Below, piece after piece: positions 13,601-25,451 of a stretch of DNA of 64,000 bases; position 1 is the stretch's first letter, and each line of letters opens with the position of its first letter. Source of the DNA: Allium sativum (lineage: Eukaryota > Streptophyta > Magnoliopsida > Asparagales > Amaryllidaceae). The position numbers and the translations under genes were made by a program. The stretch is taken from the NCBI GenBank assembly GCA_030737875.1, contig CM060910.1:631457303-631521302 (forward strand), read 5' to 3'. The notes beneath the pieces are model-generated. The model was not told the DNA's origin, did not search any database, and was given only the letters and a program-made list of their open reading frames with translations.

Positions 13601-14630
13601 AATAATAAAATATTTTGAGGAATCCAGTTGGATCCCTCCAATCTGTATCCTTGCATCCACAAATGTTAATTAATATGAATAATACAAATTTCATATCAAT
13701 ATGAAATATCATCATAAACAGAATCAATATTCAACCAACGATTTATATATAAAACCATATATATGATTTCAACTTAATTATTAGCAGTTCATCCAAACAA
13801 CCATCACACAACATTAAATCATCATTTATCAATTCTAAAATACATTACAAAATTATAAACAGGACTGAGCTAGTGAGTTTACTCACATTGGTTTATTAAT
13901 CGTTGAATTATGATTAATTTACGGTAATTTTATTCGTTGTTTTATACTGCCAATATTTCTAACGAGCTCCAAATCGCTCCAAACTAGTTCCACGCTGTAG
14001 CCTACGTCCATAAGATTCCAACGTGACCGGTTTCGTCCGATTTGTTAATCGTGATTGGGCATACTTAATATATTTCCTTCCCCATTTACACTTATTTGAA
14101 CATGACGCCTTTGATTCTCTCCTACCTCCACCGGAGTTCACCAGAGCTTCAAGCAACCTTGCTCTTACCTTCACCACAATGAACTGCGCCCACACCTTCA
14201 AACCCCAACTCTGATGATGTCCGGAACCACCACAAAACCAACCCAAACGGAAACCGTTCAACCCTAAATATATCCGATCACCTCTTAACGATGACGACCT
14301 CACCATTACCAGACCTTGCACCTCATCCGTACGCTCCGACCAACTTCAGGTGCCTCAGCCTAACTCTATTTGTATCGCCTCCAGTCCACCTCTCAAGCTC
14401 GGTTGCCCCCATTTCTAGAAAAGAAACTCAACGCCACAATCATGAATCGCACCCCAAAATGGTGGTACCAAAAGAAAGAGAAGTTCTCAGGGATTCGAAC
14501 ATTTTTTTAATTTAATTTCAGTTCAAATTTGTAATGCACTTATAGATCACGGCTTTCTTTCTTTCTCTTTTTTTCTTCTGAATGGGAAGCTTGCGTTTCA
14601 TTTTCCGAGAAGAAGGAATGGTTTAAATGG

Positions 14631-14640
14631 CTTTATAAAG
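14631..14640 (-). promoter_or_regulatory. TATA box candidate, A 3' LTR
   Basis: The palindrome CTTTATAAAG sits in a GC-richer setting and is repeated exactly at 57532-57541 in the 5' LTR. It gives a U3 of about 1.9 kb and a very long R-U5 of about 3.9 kb. Confidence 0.55.
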
Positions 14641-14693
14641 GAGGAGAGGTCGCTTTCCATTTGTACAGAGTAGGTGTTAATATTTCAAATCAA

Positions 14694-15461
14694 GGCATGT
14701 GGGTAGGCAAGCTCAGGCATGTGAAAATTTTCTCGTTAGGCATGTGATAATCTGAAAGAAACAGGGTGGTAGGCATGTGATTTCCCCCAGTTAATGCATG
14801 TGCGTTTAAATAATATAGGTTTGATGGTCTTAAAAATAATATAGATTGCATAAAAAAACTTAGGCATGTGCATTCTCAGTTTGCATAGTAGACAGTTGAG
14901 GCTGATCATTATGATTCTTAATTTCTCCTGATGGTATTGAAGTTGGTACTTTAGTACAATGTAGGCCACCCTATACTGTAGATTATACTGGTACAATGAA
15001 TGGTCATGTTGTTAGCAGTTGTAGGTATGTTTTGTAGTTACCAACTCAGTGTGCTTGTTCTATTCGAAATAATATAAGGCTATTGTCCGTAAGGAAAGCA
15101 AAGAAAATTCTATACAAGTTGATTGTCAACAGGGAGAGCAAAGAAAACTCTATAACAGTTAATTATTTAGTTGGATAAGCTTTCAAAAGTGTTATCGTCA
15201 TAATTATTATTTTGAAATATAATGATAATAACATAAAACCACAAACAAAAGTTTAAACGAATAAGAATTTCAATGCAACAGTGGTGTACTCATAGTAATG
15301 GTTAGGTTGCCTAATTTGACATTATCAAATCATTCTTGTTTGCATTCTGTACCATATAATTGAGCTCATGTGTATCTTAGGCACATGTGTTAGGTTAGGC
15401 ATGTGCGAAGGCAGACTATTAGGAAAAATAGTGGTAGGTTTGGAGATATTATGCATGTGCG
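14694..15461 (-). promoter_or_regulatory. CATGTG/CACATG (G-box-derived) motif cluster upstream of TATA
   Basis: About ten copies of AGGCATGTG or ATGCATGTGCG occur, at 14693, 14715, 14738, 14771, 14794, 14862, 15365, 15381, 15397 and 15451. All lie on the U3 side of the TATA box. In the 5' LTR two of the same sites read CACGTG, the plant G-box. This suggests an ancestral G-box array partly changed by C-to-T mutation. Confidence 0.6.
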
Positions 15462-16499
15462 TACATTTATAAAATATGGGTACCCCGTTACACACTACTT
15501 CATTTACACACAAAACGCAAACAACAAAAGTAAAAATACCATTGTGTTAAGCAATGTGTTGCGATTCCAGAAATATAATAAAATAGACAAATTAACTTAT
15601 TTTGTGAATTGTAAAAATCGTTGATATATGGTGTAAATTACGTTAACCAAAAAGTTGTTTATTTTCCAAATTAAATTTTTTAGTAAAACTATTTAAAGTA
15701 AATTAAGAATACATCTCAAAGATCTTACAGTAATTATCCATTTCGGATTTTATAAACTTAGTTTCGTTGAAATCCAAGGCCGATTGGAAATTGGTTATTC
15801 TTAAATTACATATTATAATATAAGTCGATTCCAACATAACGAATCTATTAATAATAAATTATTATTATCATATACATTCAAACAGAATATATATAACTTC
15901 TAAATAATCTAATTTGGATTTTAAATTTGATACTTCCATTTTCAAGTTAAAACGATATTCAATCTATTTAAAAATCCATTTATTTTATTTAATAAATCAT
16001 TATAGTTTATAAACGATTCCATGGCCATTATCTGAAAATTTGATTTGGACATAATTCACAATCTACAAAATGAAAACTTGGTTTTTCACTTTCATTAGAA
16101 TAATATAGTTCAATAGATTCGAACGTTTCTTATTTCAAAGAAATCCGACTTATAATGGATTCTGTATATTCAACTGAAGTTCAAAACGTAATATTACAAA
16201 CGACCGCGATGTTACGAGCTCATTTTAAATTTAATTATAAATTATATGTTAAAACTTCGTTTTATAATTAAATTCATTATTATAATTCAATTCTAAACCC
16301 GATTAAATCTCTTAAATTATCCAATTCACACAATATTACAAATTTTACCTATTTCTGACTATTTCGTAATTAAATTTTTAATTCCACTATTTATTTTAAT
16401 TAAATATTCAAAATTATTTAATACAAGTTATTTAAATCTCCAAATCAACCTTTTAAATAATTAAATAAATTAATTTTAAGTTACTACTGGGCCTTTACA

Positions 16500-16512
16500 T
16501 TCCTTCCCTCTT
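16500..16512 (-). promoter_or_regulatory. Polypurine tract of element A
   Basis: The minus-strand sequence AAGAGGGAAGGAA lies directly before the LTR start TGTAAAGG. It is the plus-strand DNA primer of reverse transcription. Confidence 0.8.
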
Positions 16513-16814
16513 AAGGGAATTTCATCCTCGAAATTACTAAGGTATGAAAAATACTACAAACCCTATTAACTAGGTTAAAAATTTTCTGGTTTACTTCTTA
16601 ACTTCAGTTTTAACTGAACCAATTAATTTCAATTAAAATATTAATTCATTCCAACTAACAAAAATTTCCAAAGATTATGAAAATTTTCTAACTCCTTAAA
16701 TTTTCGGAAGAATTTGCTAACGTCTCCTTTGCATGGCTTAATCGGTACAGCTACAAATCGCCTCTCTAGGCCTTCTCTAATCCAAAAAAAAAAATCAAAA
16801 TGCCAAGCGGCTTT

Positions 16815-16934
16815 CCAAATAGGCTTCACAAATCATCAAACCCAAGTAATATCATAAACACGTACCTTTTGATGCCAAATAGGCTTCACAAATCATCAAA
16901 CCCAAGTAATATCGTAAACACGTACTTTTTGATG
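16815..16934. repeat. 60-bp tandem duplication in A interior
   Basis: Two adjacent 60-bp units begin CCAAATAGGCTTCAC (16815 and 16875). They differ at only a few positions, so the duplication is recent relative to the element. Confidence 0.9.
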
Positions 16935-18181
16935 AGTATAAATTTTATTTCTCGCATTTTCTTCCATTCAATACCTGCTCAGCATATATTCCTCCATTCC
17001 AATTGATTCCCAATCAGTCTAACTCTTAGTTTTCAATCCACTAATCAACTTCTTGATTAGTTCAATTCCATTTTATAATTCAAACTTGTTTTCTATCCCA
17101 AAAATCAATCCACTTATTATGCTTAGGTCCAAATTCATTACAACTTAAATACAATAAATAACAATACCCAATATATACTCAACTTGCCTATGCATAAGTC
17201 GAATTTATTTTAATAATTCGAATCCCAAATATTTTCTCTTTCTTTATCATATATAATTCCATTTGGAACTATCTCTAATCCAAACCAATTTTCATTTAAC
17301 TTAGCTTAAGCTAAATTTCAATTTATTTGATTCACTTCCACTATTTCAATATATTTTACTCCACAAGTTAAATTAAAATTTCAGAGTTCAAATTATCGAA
17401 TTTTATTTCCAATCAGTTTGAAATCATATATATTTATATACCAATACATAACCATAGCAATTCAAAACTTTTTGAATTCTCAAAGCAACTCGTTTTCTCA
17501 AATAATTTTTTCATTAGTAATCTTACTATGTAGCAATCCATTACTTACAAACTCGAAAATAAATACAAATTATGTGGTCATCGTCATCTGAATTATTTCT
17601 TAGCGACTTAAGTGAATTCAGTGCTTTACTACTTCCAAAATCTATTCAAAACGATTTTTATTCAAAATCCTTTTTAAATACTTCTATAATATTTTCCAAA
17701 ATACTTCAGAAAATATTTTTCAATTTTCCATGGTTTAAATTCTATATTTTTGTTTGAATTCAATCTTTGTTCATCTTATTTGTATATCTTTTTCATTTTC
17801 AAATCATATTTGGTTATACATAACCAAATCAAATTCATCTAATTGTAGTGACAATCAATACATCCATATGCTATAATAATTCCAATATCAATCATTCTTT
17901 TATATCAAAAATACAACTTTGGGTAAAATTATTTCATTTACCCATCTTAAAAGAATACTATGTCGAATTGTTTTGTTTAAGAGTTTAGAAACACCTATCA
18001 ATACAGTTGTACACCCTGTACCGACCAGAATTCATAAACCAATCAACACAATATAAAACCATTTCTATATCAACAAACAAATATGCGCTCATATATATAC
18101 ACTCAAACTCAATCTAGGGTATTACTAACCACATCTCTATCGAGTAATGCCACAAAGCCAAGGTGATTACTTAATATTCAA

Positions 18182-18192
18182 CTCTGATACCA
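18182..18192 (-). promoter_or_regulatory. Primer-binding site of element A (tRNA-iMet)
   Basis: Minus-strand TGGTATCAGAG matches the 3' end of plant initiator methionine tRNA. It lies two bases from the LTR edge. Confidence 0.85.
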
Positions 18193-18193
18193 C

Positions 18194-18348
18194 CGTCACG
18201 AACTGACCAATTCCTGATCTTGATCGTCGATACCAAACACCATGTCGATTCACCAAGCACTAGAAACTACTGGATCATTAATAGAAAGAAGTTAGAGGGT
18301 GAGAAATAGAAAGAAAGAAAAGTTAGAATAGAAGAAAACGAAGAACAC
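18194..18348 (-). mobile_element. Element A 5' LTR, piece 1
   Basis: It matches 10697-10850 of the 3' LTR (ACCAATTCCTGATC, GTCGATTC, GGATCATTAATAGAAAGAAG). It ends in AACAC, the target site of element B, and resumes at 36634. Confidence 0.88.
18344..18348. repeat. Target-site duplication AACAC of element B
   Basis: AACAC precedes TGTAACGACCCAAC at 18349 and follows CACATTACA at 36629-36633. The empty-site equivalent in the A 3' LTR reads AAGAACACAAAACTC. Confidence 0.93.
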
Positions 18349-21300
18349 TGTAACGACCCAACTTTCGAACACATCGGAAGTTGTGCCATTATATAAGAAT
18401 AGGAATAGATAGAAGATAGAACTAAAGAAAACATCAAAATCTCATAGCGGAATTTAAACAAAAGCTGATATTACATAATATTATACATCAGAACATAGTA
18501 AATCATAGCATATCAGGTCTAGGGATACACGCCTTACATATTTCCACCTTAATTATACATATCATCGATGATCAAACTTGCAGACTTATAATTATACAAT
18601 AGTAGAACAACACACAGAAAGTTTCCATCCAGCTTCCCAAGTTTTATCATGACTTGATTCACTTGTCTACTCATAACAAGTGTTATGAGTACCCAAGAGT
18701 TTAAGGAAAACACAGAAAAATAAACTCCGAGTCAGTCAGGGAACTGGTATGAGTAAACAATTTTAAAACAAATTAAAGAAATAAAAACTATCTCATAAGA
18801 CCACGTCGTGAATACGGACCGGGTTATTACCTTATGAGAATAAAAACACTTTGTATACTTTAAATCAGATATTATCATAGTGTCAAGGGTTTTTCACAAA
18901 TAATTTGGAATCTAGAAGAATGCTTGCATCTCACATTCTCCTATATAGTATACAAACAAAACCACTTGGCGCTTACGGATAATGGATTTCCGACTATGAC
19001 AAGGTATGGAACCACCTTCCGATAGTGTATCTTTAAAGGTGAATACACTGATTTCAACAAGAACGTCTTGCAACCCGGCCCGCATATGACCGACCACTCA
19101 TTTCTCTTGAGTGTATCGAATGTATATCACCAATGGTTGTGTACGGCAACCATTTCCCGAATGGGACAGAATTGATAGAATAAGAAACAAAAGGAATTTC
19201 TCTAGATAGGTGATGCTACACCCTAATGGAAGCGACCCACATAGCCATGCTGCCTGCCCGATTTTTGTCATTTCCTGGAGGTGGGGCCTAAGGCTAGACT
19301 TACCTTTTTATCACTGCTTTATTTACTTTGAATGTCACATCGTCAAAACTCACCAATCATTAATTGAATTCCCCAAAAATATATTACAGGTATAAAGCAA
19401 GAGAAACGAATTCCTCCGCCACCATATAAATGCGTTTGGAGAGATCAACGTACGTGATCAGTTAGAATTACTCTATCAGACATTCGTCCATACAAGTTGC
19501 TCTGGGACTGGATAAACCAAAGGCACTATTCTATAAACCCATCTTAGGCAATTTCTACCTAGGATTTACAGAATAGCCCTTGCCTAACTCCGTCTTCTTT
19601 TTCTTTAATAATCTTTAACTTGCAACGTAAAACCGAATCGAAGTGGAATATAGATCTAGACTCTTCGAAACGATTAGCGTTAATATCTTTTAGGGACACG
19701 TTCTATTTAAATGGAACAGATTACCATATTCGAAAATAAATACCAGTGTTTATATTTGTTAGTCGTAAATTTGAAATCATTTCTCGATTTAAAATGTCAT
19801 TTAAAAGTTTAAAACTCCAATGTTTATTTTTAAATTAATTTCATTTTAATCAACCACCTTCCGATAGCTACAGTAAAACATTTATCAGTTTTTATCAACT
19901 CCTAAATTTTAACATGATTGGATAATTTAATTATGATTCAATTTATTTTAAAAAATAATAATTTAATCACGATAATATTGATTATAAAAATAAATTCAAA
20001 TTATTTAAAGAAATAATTTAATCATAATAATATTGATTATAAATTACACGAGTGTATATTTAGATTTGCATTGGTTTGGTTTACCATACATATAAGTTTC
20101 ACATATAATTTAAACAACCTGATAGTTTAAAACAAATTTAATTAAAACATACTCTAAAACTAAAGCCACATCCCTTTCTTGGAACCGGCCTATACAAAAA
20201 CTTAGGTCATGCTCCTTATTAAATTAATCAAATGATGCATATACATGGCCAAAATTCCCCAACGTGTGTTATTAAGGTCCACACCCTTTTTATTTTCATT
20301 TTTCTTATTAAAACAGTGCCGCATGTCCATCTATTCCCAAGCCCACCTACTCAGGCCCGCACCTTCTTAATTTTCCAACATGGCCACGTGGCCTTCAAAT
20401 CCCCTTCCCAGTTGCAATAAAAACCTCTGAGACCTGCTAACAAGTTAACCACTTCCTATTTTCATGCTCTTCACTTCGATTCCATCCATCATTTAACCTC
20501 CGTGAACCACCGTTCCTCCACCCACATTCCAGCTCCTCCGCCCAAACTCTTTCACGTCCATGTCTTCCAGTAGCTCACGCAGCCCCTCCCAAACAATTTC
20601 TGAGGCCTGCTACAAAATAACCCCCACCATTTTTACTCCCTTACTGATGCTCCTCCGTTATCCTCTTCCACCGTGAAGCTCCTTCCTCCGCCTCACATCC
20701 ATCTCAGTGATCCTATTTCCATGTCAATTCATGCTTCCAGATGCTACTCACACTCACACCCGTTCTACAAAACCTACAGCTAAAACATTCACTTCATATT
20801 TACTCCTCATCTTTTCTACTTGCTATGATTTCCCACTTCCATATTATTACCTTATCACCTTACCGCCGTGACCATCTGTTTCTCCACTACTTTCCAATGC
20901 TTTTCAGACCACCCTTTTCTAGCATTTTAGTTAATTTCTACTTCATTCTTTTTATTTTGCACTACTTCTTTTCTTTACAGTACCCAAAACAGTGCCATGC
21001 ATGACTCCATGTGCGCGTGCACACGCTCGACAACTCGTAACACAATATCCTTGTTATCCCCACCTAAGCATGATCTAACTAGTGCCCCTTGAACCACTTG
21101 AATCCTCCTCCGATAGTCTGTATCGGGAAGGGATACTTCGATGGTACTTCTTTGAGCCAAATGCCAACTTGTGTTTAAAAGGAAATAGTTTGTCGTCATC
21201 AACATCCATCGCAGACTACTTTCCGGACTTCACTTATATAAAGACGACGCTATTGCCGACCCCTCGTCGAATAGCTCTTCACTTTCTCAACTCCTATTTC

Positions 21301-22069
21301 CGCACTAATGCACCCTTTTCCTCAGAAAACCGTCTGAAACTCGCACACATCAATGAACTACAGAAAATCTGTTTATCCGAAAATTTCTACTGATAATTCG
21401 TTCACTTGCTAAAGCTATTATGACCCCTTTGACTCAAATTGTATCGACAACAATCACCCAGGTTTGTCAGAAAGTGATTCCGATCATCACTCCCGACTAA
21501 ATGCTTATATCTTACTTTTCAGTAAAGAAAATCCATTTTCTTTTTGTTTTCTATGATCCTATGTTACTAACTTGTTATAGGACTGAAATATAAAACTAAG
21601 TTGCTGTTTTTTTAAAAGATTTGGTTTCATTCTTTTTGTTGTTGTATGTCTCTAACTGGCACATATGAAAAATGGTAATAGTTTAATTTTGTTATATAAT
21701 TCCTAACTGGTGATCTATACAACCACATAGGTCCAAGTTTTCACATGCATTATAAATACCATATGGTTTTAGCAGGTTGAACAGAGTATGAGTTTATAGT
21801 ACATAGAGTAAAATAGGATTATGGTTCCTAACAGTGTTTCATAGTTCAACAGGGTCTTCTTATCAACAGACAAACATGATTCAGGACAAGTTTTCGTCAC
21901 GATCAGTCAAGAATGTATATACAGCACAAGTTAAGCATATGGTTTCATCAGGGAATCAAAATAGATTATGTGTGTTTACTCACAAACCTTGTTCACTGTT
22001 CAATTGTTTTAGTTTTCTATTCCAGTAAGGTTTTCACTTCCAGATTTAATTCATGCCCAATAATTTCAA

Positions 22070-22070
<1 letters not shown>

Positions 22071-22103
<33 letters not shown>
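22071..22103. repeat. (TA)n microsatellite in B 3' LTR
   Basis: About 16 TA units are followed by TTTGTTTGTGTGTGTGTC. The allelic place in the B 5' LTR (34949-34994) is (TA)7(TG)16. Confidence 0.95.
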
Positions 22104-22108
<5 letters not shown>

Positions 22109-22925
22109 TGTGTGTGTGTCAACCAACAATCTACCAAATATTCATAATATAAGACTTAAAGAATTTAAACATAGTTTACTTACTTGTCTCGGCTTTGTGT
22201 TCTCAAGCTTTACTTTCTTTTCTCCTATTAATTTGATCGGACTGTTTGTGATGAAGGAATGTATGTGTATGTGCTCTTATTTATATGTGAGTTAAAATCC
22301 TAAAATAATGGTGTATTAAATGAGTGAAAAGAAAATTCATGATCAGAATGTGTTCAGAGAGAAGATCACGATTTCTACTAGCTGCATGATGTGAAAATGC
22401 TACTTTCACATTTGCCGAAATGCTTCATTTCTACATAACATGCGAATGGTACAATCTTGTACATATCATACAAAGAAATGGCTGTAGTATTATTATCACC
22501 TTAAATGCCTATGTACCAAATGGTTTTGTAACATGTTCTTCAGTTTCTATCAGTGAAAAGACATGGTGAATTCACTTAGCTTACTGTTTACTAGCCTTTC
22601 GGCCGAAAAATCCAGATGTTCACATGGGTTTTTAAATTAAACAATATGTAAAAACTTACTTTGATCTTCACGTTTCAGACTGAAGTGCAAAAATTTTACT
22701 TCCTTGTTTGTGTAAAAACTGAAATTTCAGTACAGGGGACAAATATACAGTTCGGCATATGTAAATATCCTGATCATATCCTACTGGTGTAGCCTCTTGC
22801 CTACTATATAGTGCATGCAGACCATGCTTTCCTATTTGATTATCTCTTCGGGTTTGTAAATACATACATGTGCAAAAAAGATGGTTCACTTCTACACTAA
22901 CAGCTAGAAGCTACTATTATATACA

Positions 22926-22930
22926 TCTGT
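22926..22930. repeat. Target-site duplication TCTGT of element C
   Basis: TCTGT precedes TGTAACAACCCG and recurs at 30424-30428 after GGGGTGTTACA. The uninterrupted homologous site in the other B LTR (about 35809) reads CACATCTATAGTCACGG. Confidence 0.92.
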
Positions 22931-23209
22931 TGTAACAACCCGTATTTGATAACGTGTTATAACCATAAATCTAGGCAGAATTAAATTTTAAAATAAGAAC
23001 CAAGGGAAACGGGTTGTGCCATTGCATTCATCTCGGAATTCTGCATGAAATGGAGTCCAAGTTTTCGAAAATCGGAGCCCGTATGACCAAGTTATGGCTC
23101 CCCAAAGTTTCAGAAATTTTCAGAGTTCAAAACAGTTCGAATTCGAGTTCAAATTCGAATTTCAAAACCCAGACAGACTGGGCGGGAAATTTCCCACCCA
23201 GCACCCCAG

Positions 23210-23295
23210 GTCGACAGGAGAGTCGACTGGGGAGTCGACTGGGCAGTCGACACCCACAGGACCAGGTCGACTGCACGGTCGACTTGGGTGTCGAC
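23210..23295. promoter_or_regulatory. Cluster of seven GTCGAC palindromes, C 5' LTR
   Basis: Seven GTCGAC hexamers lie within about 86 bp, in a CpG- and GC-rich island about 130-220 bp upstream of the TATA box. The 3' LTR has four intact copies and one changed copy. Confidence 0.8.
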
Positions 23296-23427
23296 CTGGT
23301 CCCCGAACCTGGTTTGGGCCTGGTTGCTCCTGCTTGACCCTGTTGGCTTGTTTGAGGGCCTGTGACGATTTTTGGTGGTTCAGATCGATTCTATGGTTTA
23401 TCCTATGGCCTAAACTAGTTTTTGCAA

Positions 23428-23437
23428 CTATAAAAAC
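23428..23437 (+). promoter_or_regulatory. TATA box candidate, C 5' LTR
   Basis: CTATAAAAAC lies about 500 bp into the LTR and is conserved at 28026-28035 in the 3' LTR. Transcription would start near 23460. Confidence 0.65.
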
Positions 23438-24341
23438 ACCCTAAGACCTAGGCTAATCCACAACAAATCTTTCTAACACCATTATGCTGCTAAGTCTCCT
23501 CTTGAACCATGGTCGCCGCCTCCAACTTGAAGCTTAAACGTTCAAATTAGATCCAAATCGAAGGCCAACGTTTCTACAAAAATTCAAGGGAATAGATCAA
23601 CATCTCAACAACGATCCTACGACAATTTCTGTTCTTAATTAGTTCTCAAAAAACACGATCTGTAAGCCCCAGTTACTCTTAGATCTAAACTCTAAACTTA
23701 ATATGGACATGTGTAAATTGAAGTTGAACATAAACATGATAACTACTTGAGACCTACTCTTGTATATCTTTGATCTATGACTATTCCTTTTTAATCTATT
23801 ATTTTAGATCTACTCTTGTTCACCCTAGATCTATTCACCTTGAACCTAGTACCGTTCATATTGAACCTTGATTTGTGGAATACTGATAAGAACTTGATTT
23901 AGGGGCCTGTTCATGTCATAACCTAAACCCTATCATTATTTTAACATGCCTGTGATGTTGTGATGTTGAAACTATCGCTAGTCACAAGTTTAGGATTATC
24001 ATCTTATGTCATTTATTGCTATGTTTATCACCCTATTTCATATGCCAGTGATGTTATGATCATATCTCAAGTTACACCATGCTTGCCTTGAAATCACCTT
24101 TGCCACTTTATACCCATCCTTGTTATGTTATTCCCTAGTTACATCTATTGCCTTGATTCGAATTCACGAGCGTTAGGGTTGCGATTTGGGTAGTTTAGGA
24201 AAACCTGAATTTAGTATAAACTTGAAAACATGAATATCGTTATAATTTGAGCTTGGATAGGAACATGAACTTGACATGAAATTATACTTGAAAATATGAA
24301 TTTGGTACATGACACTTAGATAACTTGAACGTGGCCAACTC

Positions 24342-24536
24342 GAGGTTGGGTTGAGTTTGCAGTATAAATATGCCTGTAACTGCCCGGCGAATCCAGTAAC
24401 TGCAAACAATAGGACCCAATGTGAGTAGTTGGTCATATCGCACTCGAAACCCGAGGTTAGACTAGGTTATGGTGTAAAACTGCCCGGACTCGCCCGGCAC
24501 ATCCAGTAACCATAACCAAGTCTAATGTGAGAGGTT
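24342..24536 (+). promoter_or_regulatory. Two long covarying hairpin modules, C 5' LTR
   Basis: Copy 1 pairs TTGGGT...GTTTGCAGT with ACTGCAAAC...ACCCAA. Copy 2 pairs TTAGACTAGGTTATGGT with ACCATAACCAAGTCTAA. Both loops contain TGCCCGG and ATCCAGTA, and both end in AATGTGAG. The same layout with different arm sequences occurs three times in element E (50034-50360). The 3' LTR copies are at about 28937-29130. The place is about 0.9-1.1 kb downstream of the predicted transcript start. Confidence 0.75.
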
Positions 24537-25391
24537 AGGGGTGCATTAAGTAAATTAATGCCACTGGATAGGGTTAAGTCATGAACCACTTGAATATACT
24601 TAACTAATTTGACACGTTGATTTGATAGGGTTAAGTCACGAACCGCTTGAACACGCTTAACCAACCTGACACATGATTCGTAGGACTAAGTCTTGAACTA
24701 GAACGACACACTTAGTCAATTTGACATGACACGTAGATGGGGTTAAGTCTCGATTTTAAATGACAACTTAACCTGCTAAATGAAACCCTAGTTACGCGGT
24801 CCTTTTCAGCAGTAACCCACTAGATATATCACGGTACCCTAGGACTAGGCAGGGTAGGGCACGATTGCTAGGCTGATTGTAAGCGACCAGAACGACGGCT
24901 GATTTGGTGCGCCATTGTAGGTTCAGGCAGACTAGGGTCGTGCACTTATTCCGGAGTTGAAAAAGCAGGCATTGGGCATCAGTAGGATTATCTGTGCATT
25001 CTTGATTCGTGTCGGTGGTTGGCACCCTAGGGCTTGATACACCCTATGGTGGACCTAGCACATGTGACTACATTCGTGATAGGGCCGTATGACACAGACA
25101 CACGACGAACTAGACTTGTAGGGAGCCGATCGATTAGATCATACCGTTGGACCCCGAATTGGGTCACTTCACGATATTGGGCCAAGGGATTATTTCTTGA
25201 TTTATTGTTGACACGGGATTAGTATACCAGTATAGTTGGTATGGCGAACCTTGAATACGCAATGTTAGACTTGAGTTATCTTGTTAGCTTAGTTATCATG
25301 TCAGACTTATCATCATTCCTATGTTTAATTCCAGTTTATTCATGTCTTGTTAACTTTACTAGTTTCTATGCTGATAGTCACTAGGGCTTAC

Positions 25392-25451
25392 CAGTCTTTT
25401 TGACTGACCCGTTTTCTTTCGCCTCTTTGTCTTTCGTCCCCCCCCCCCCAG
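25392..25451 (+). promoter_or_regulatory. Conserved hairpin, poly-pyrimidine tract and CAG, C 5' LTR
   Basis: CAGTCTTTTTGACTG is followed by CTTTCGCCTCTTTG and an uninterrupted C run ending CCCAG/GTTCTCAGGG. The 3' LTR copy is at 29995-30044. It resembles a 3' splice site. A weak donor-like CTGTAAGC lies at 23660-23667. Confidence 0.5.

Larger units (their letters stand above)
10697..16499 (-). mobile_element. Element A 3' LTR
   Basis: On the minus strand it runs from TGTAAAGGCCCAGTAG (at 16499) to CAATTCGTTAAA-like sequence at 10697. The ancestral end was probably GTTCGTGACA, judged from the 5' LTR edge at 18194. It aligns along its length with 54034-59403. It is uninterrupted and contains a TATA box at 14631 and a CATGTG cluster upstream of it. 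ORFs at 11701-11904 (minus) and 13959-14321 (minus) show no recognisable domain and are unlikely to be genes. Confidence 0.88.
16500..18193 (-). mobile_element. Element A interior, non-coding
   Basis: The interior lies between the polypurine tract and the primer site. It is AT-rich and no gag, protease, RT or integrase motif can be found in any frame. Short ORFs such as 16641-16829 (minus, 62 aa) have no known motif. The only structure seen is a 60-bp tandem duplication at 16815-16934. The 3' end (minus strand AATTTCGAGGATGAAATTCC) resembles the GAGGACGAAATTT stretch found before the 3' LTR in Tekay-type elements. Confidence 0.75.
18349..22930 (-). mobile_element. Element B 3' LTR, distal piece
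   Basis: It spans from the LTR 3' end (minus strand GGGTCGTTACA) to the insertion point of C. Positions 19085-22925 are matched by 31979-35811 in the 5' LTR. Pyrimidine-rich plus-strand stretches at 20440-21000 and 33300-33850 yield hydrophobic-looking ORFs in both copies. These are antisense to the LTR and have no recognisable product. Confidence 0.88.

Noticed and set aside
13959..14321. 120-aa minus-strand ORF as a host gene
   Set aside because: It lies in the A 3' LTR downstream of its TATA box, is not kept intact in the other LTR copy, and has no recognisable domain.
20741..21393. Hydrophobic ORFs seen in both B LTRs (again at 33605-34258)
   Set aside because: Pyrimidine-rich LTR sequence read on the antisense strand. 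Conservation is explained by LTR identity.
24173..25025. Three antisense ORFs that recur in both C LTRs (again at 28758-29619)
   Set aside because: They recur because the LTRs are copies. They are antisense to the element, run through structural hairpins, and match no family I know.
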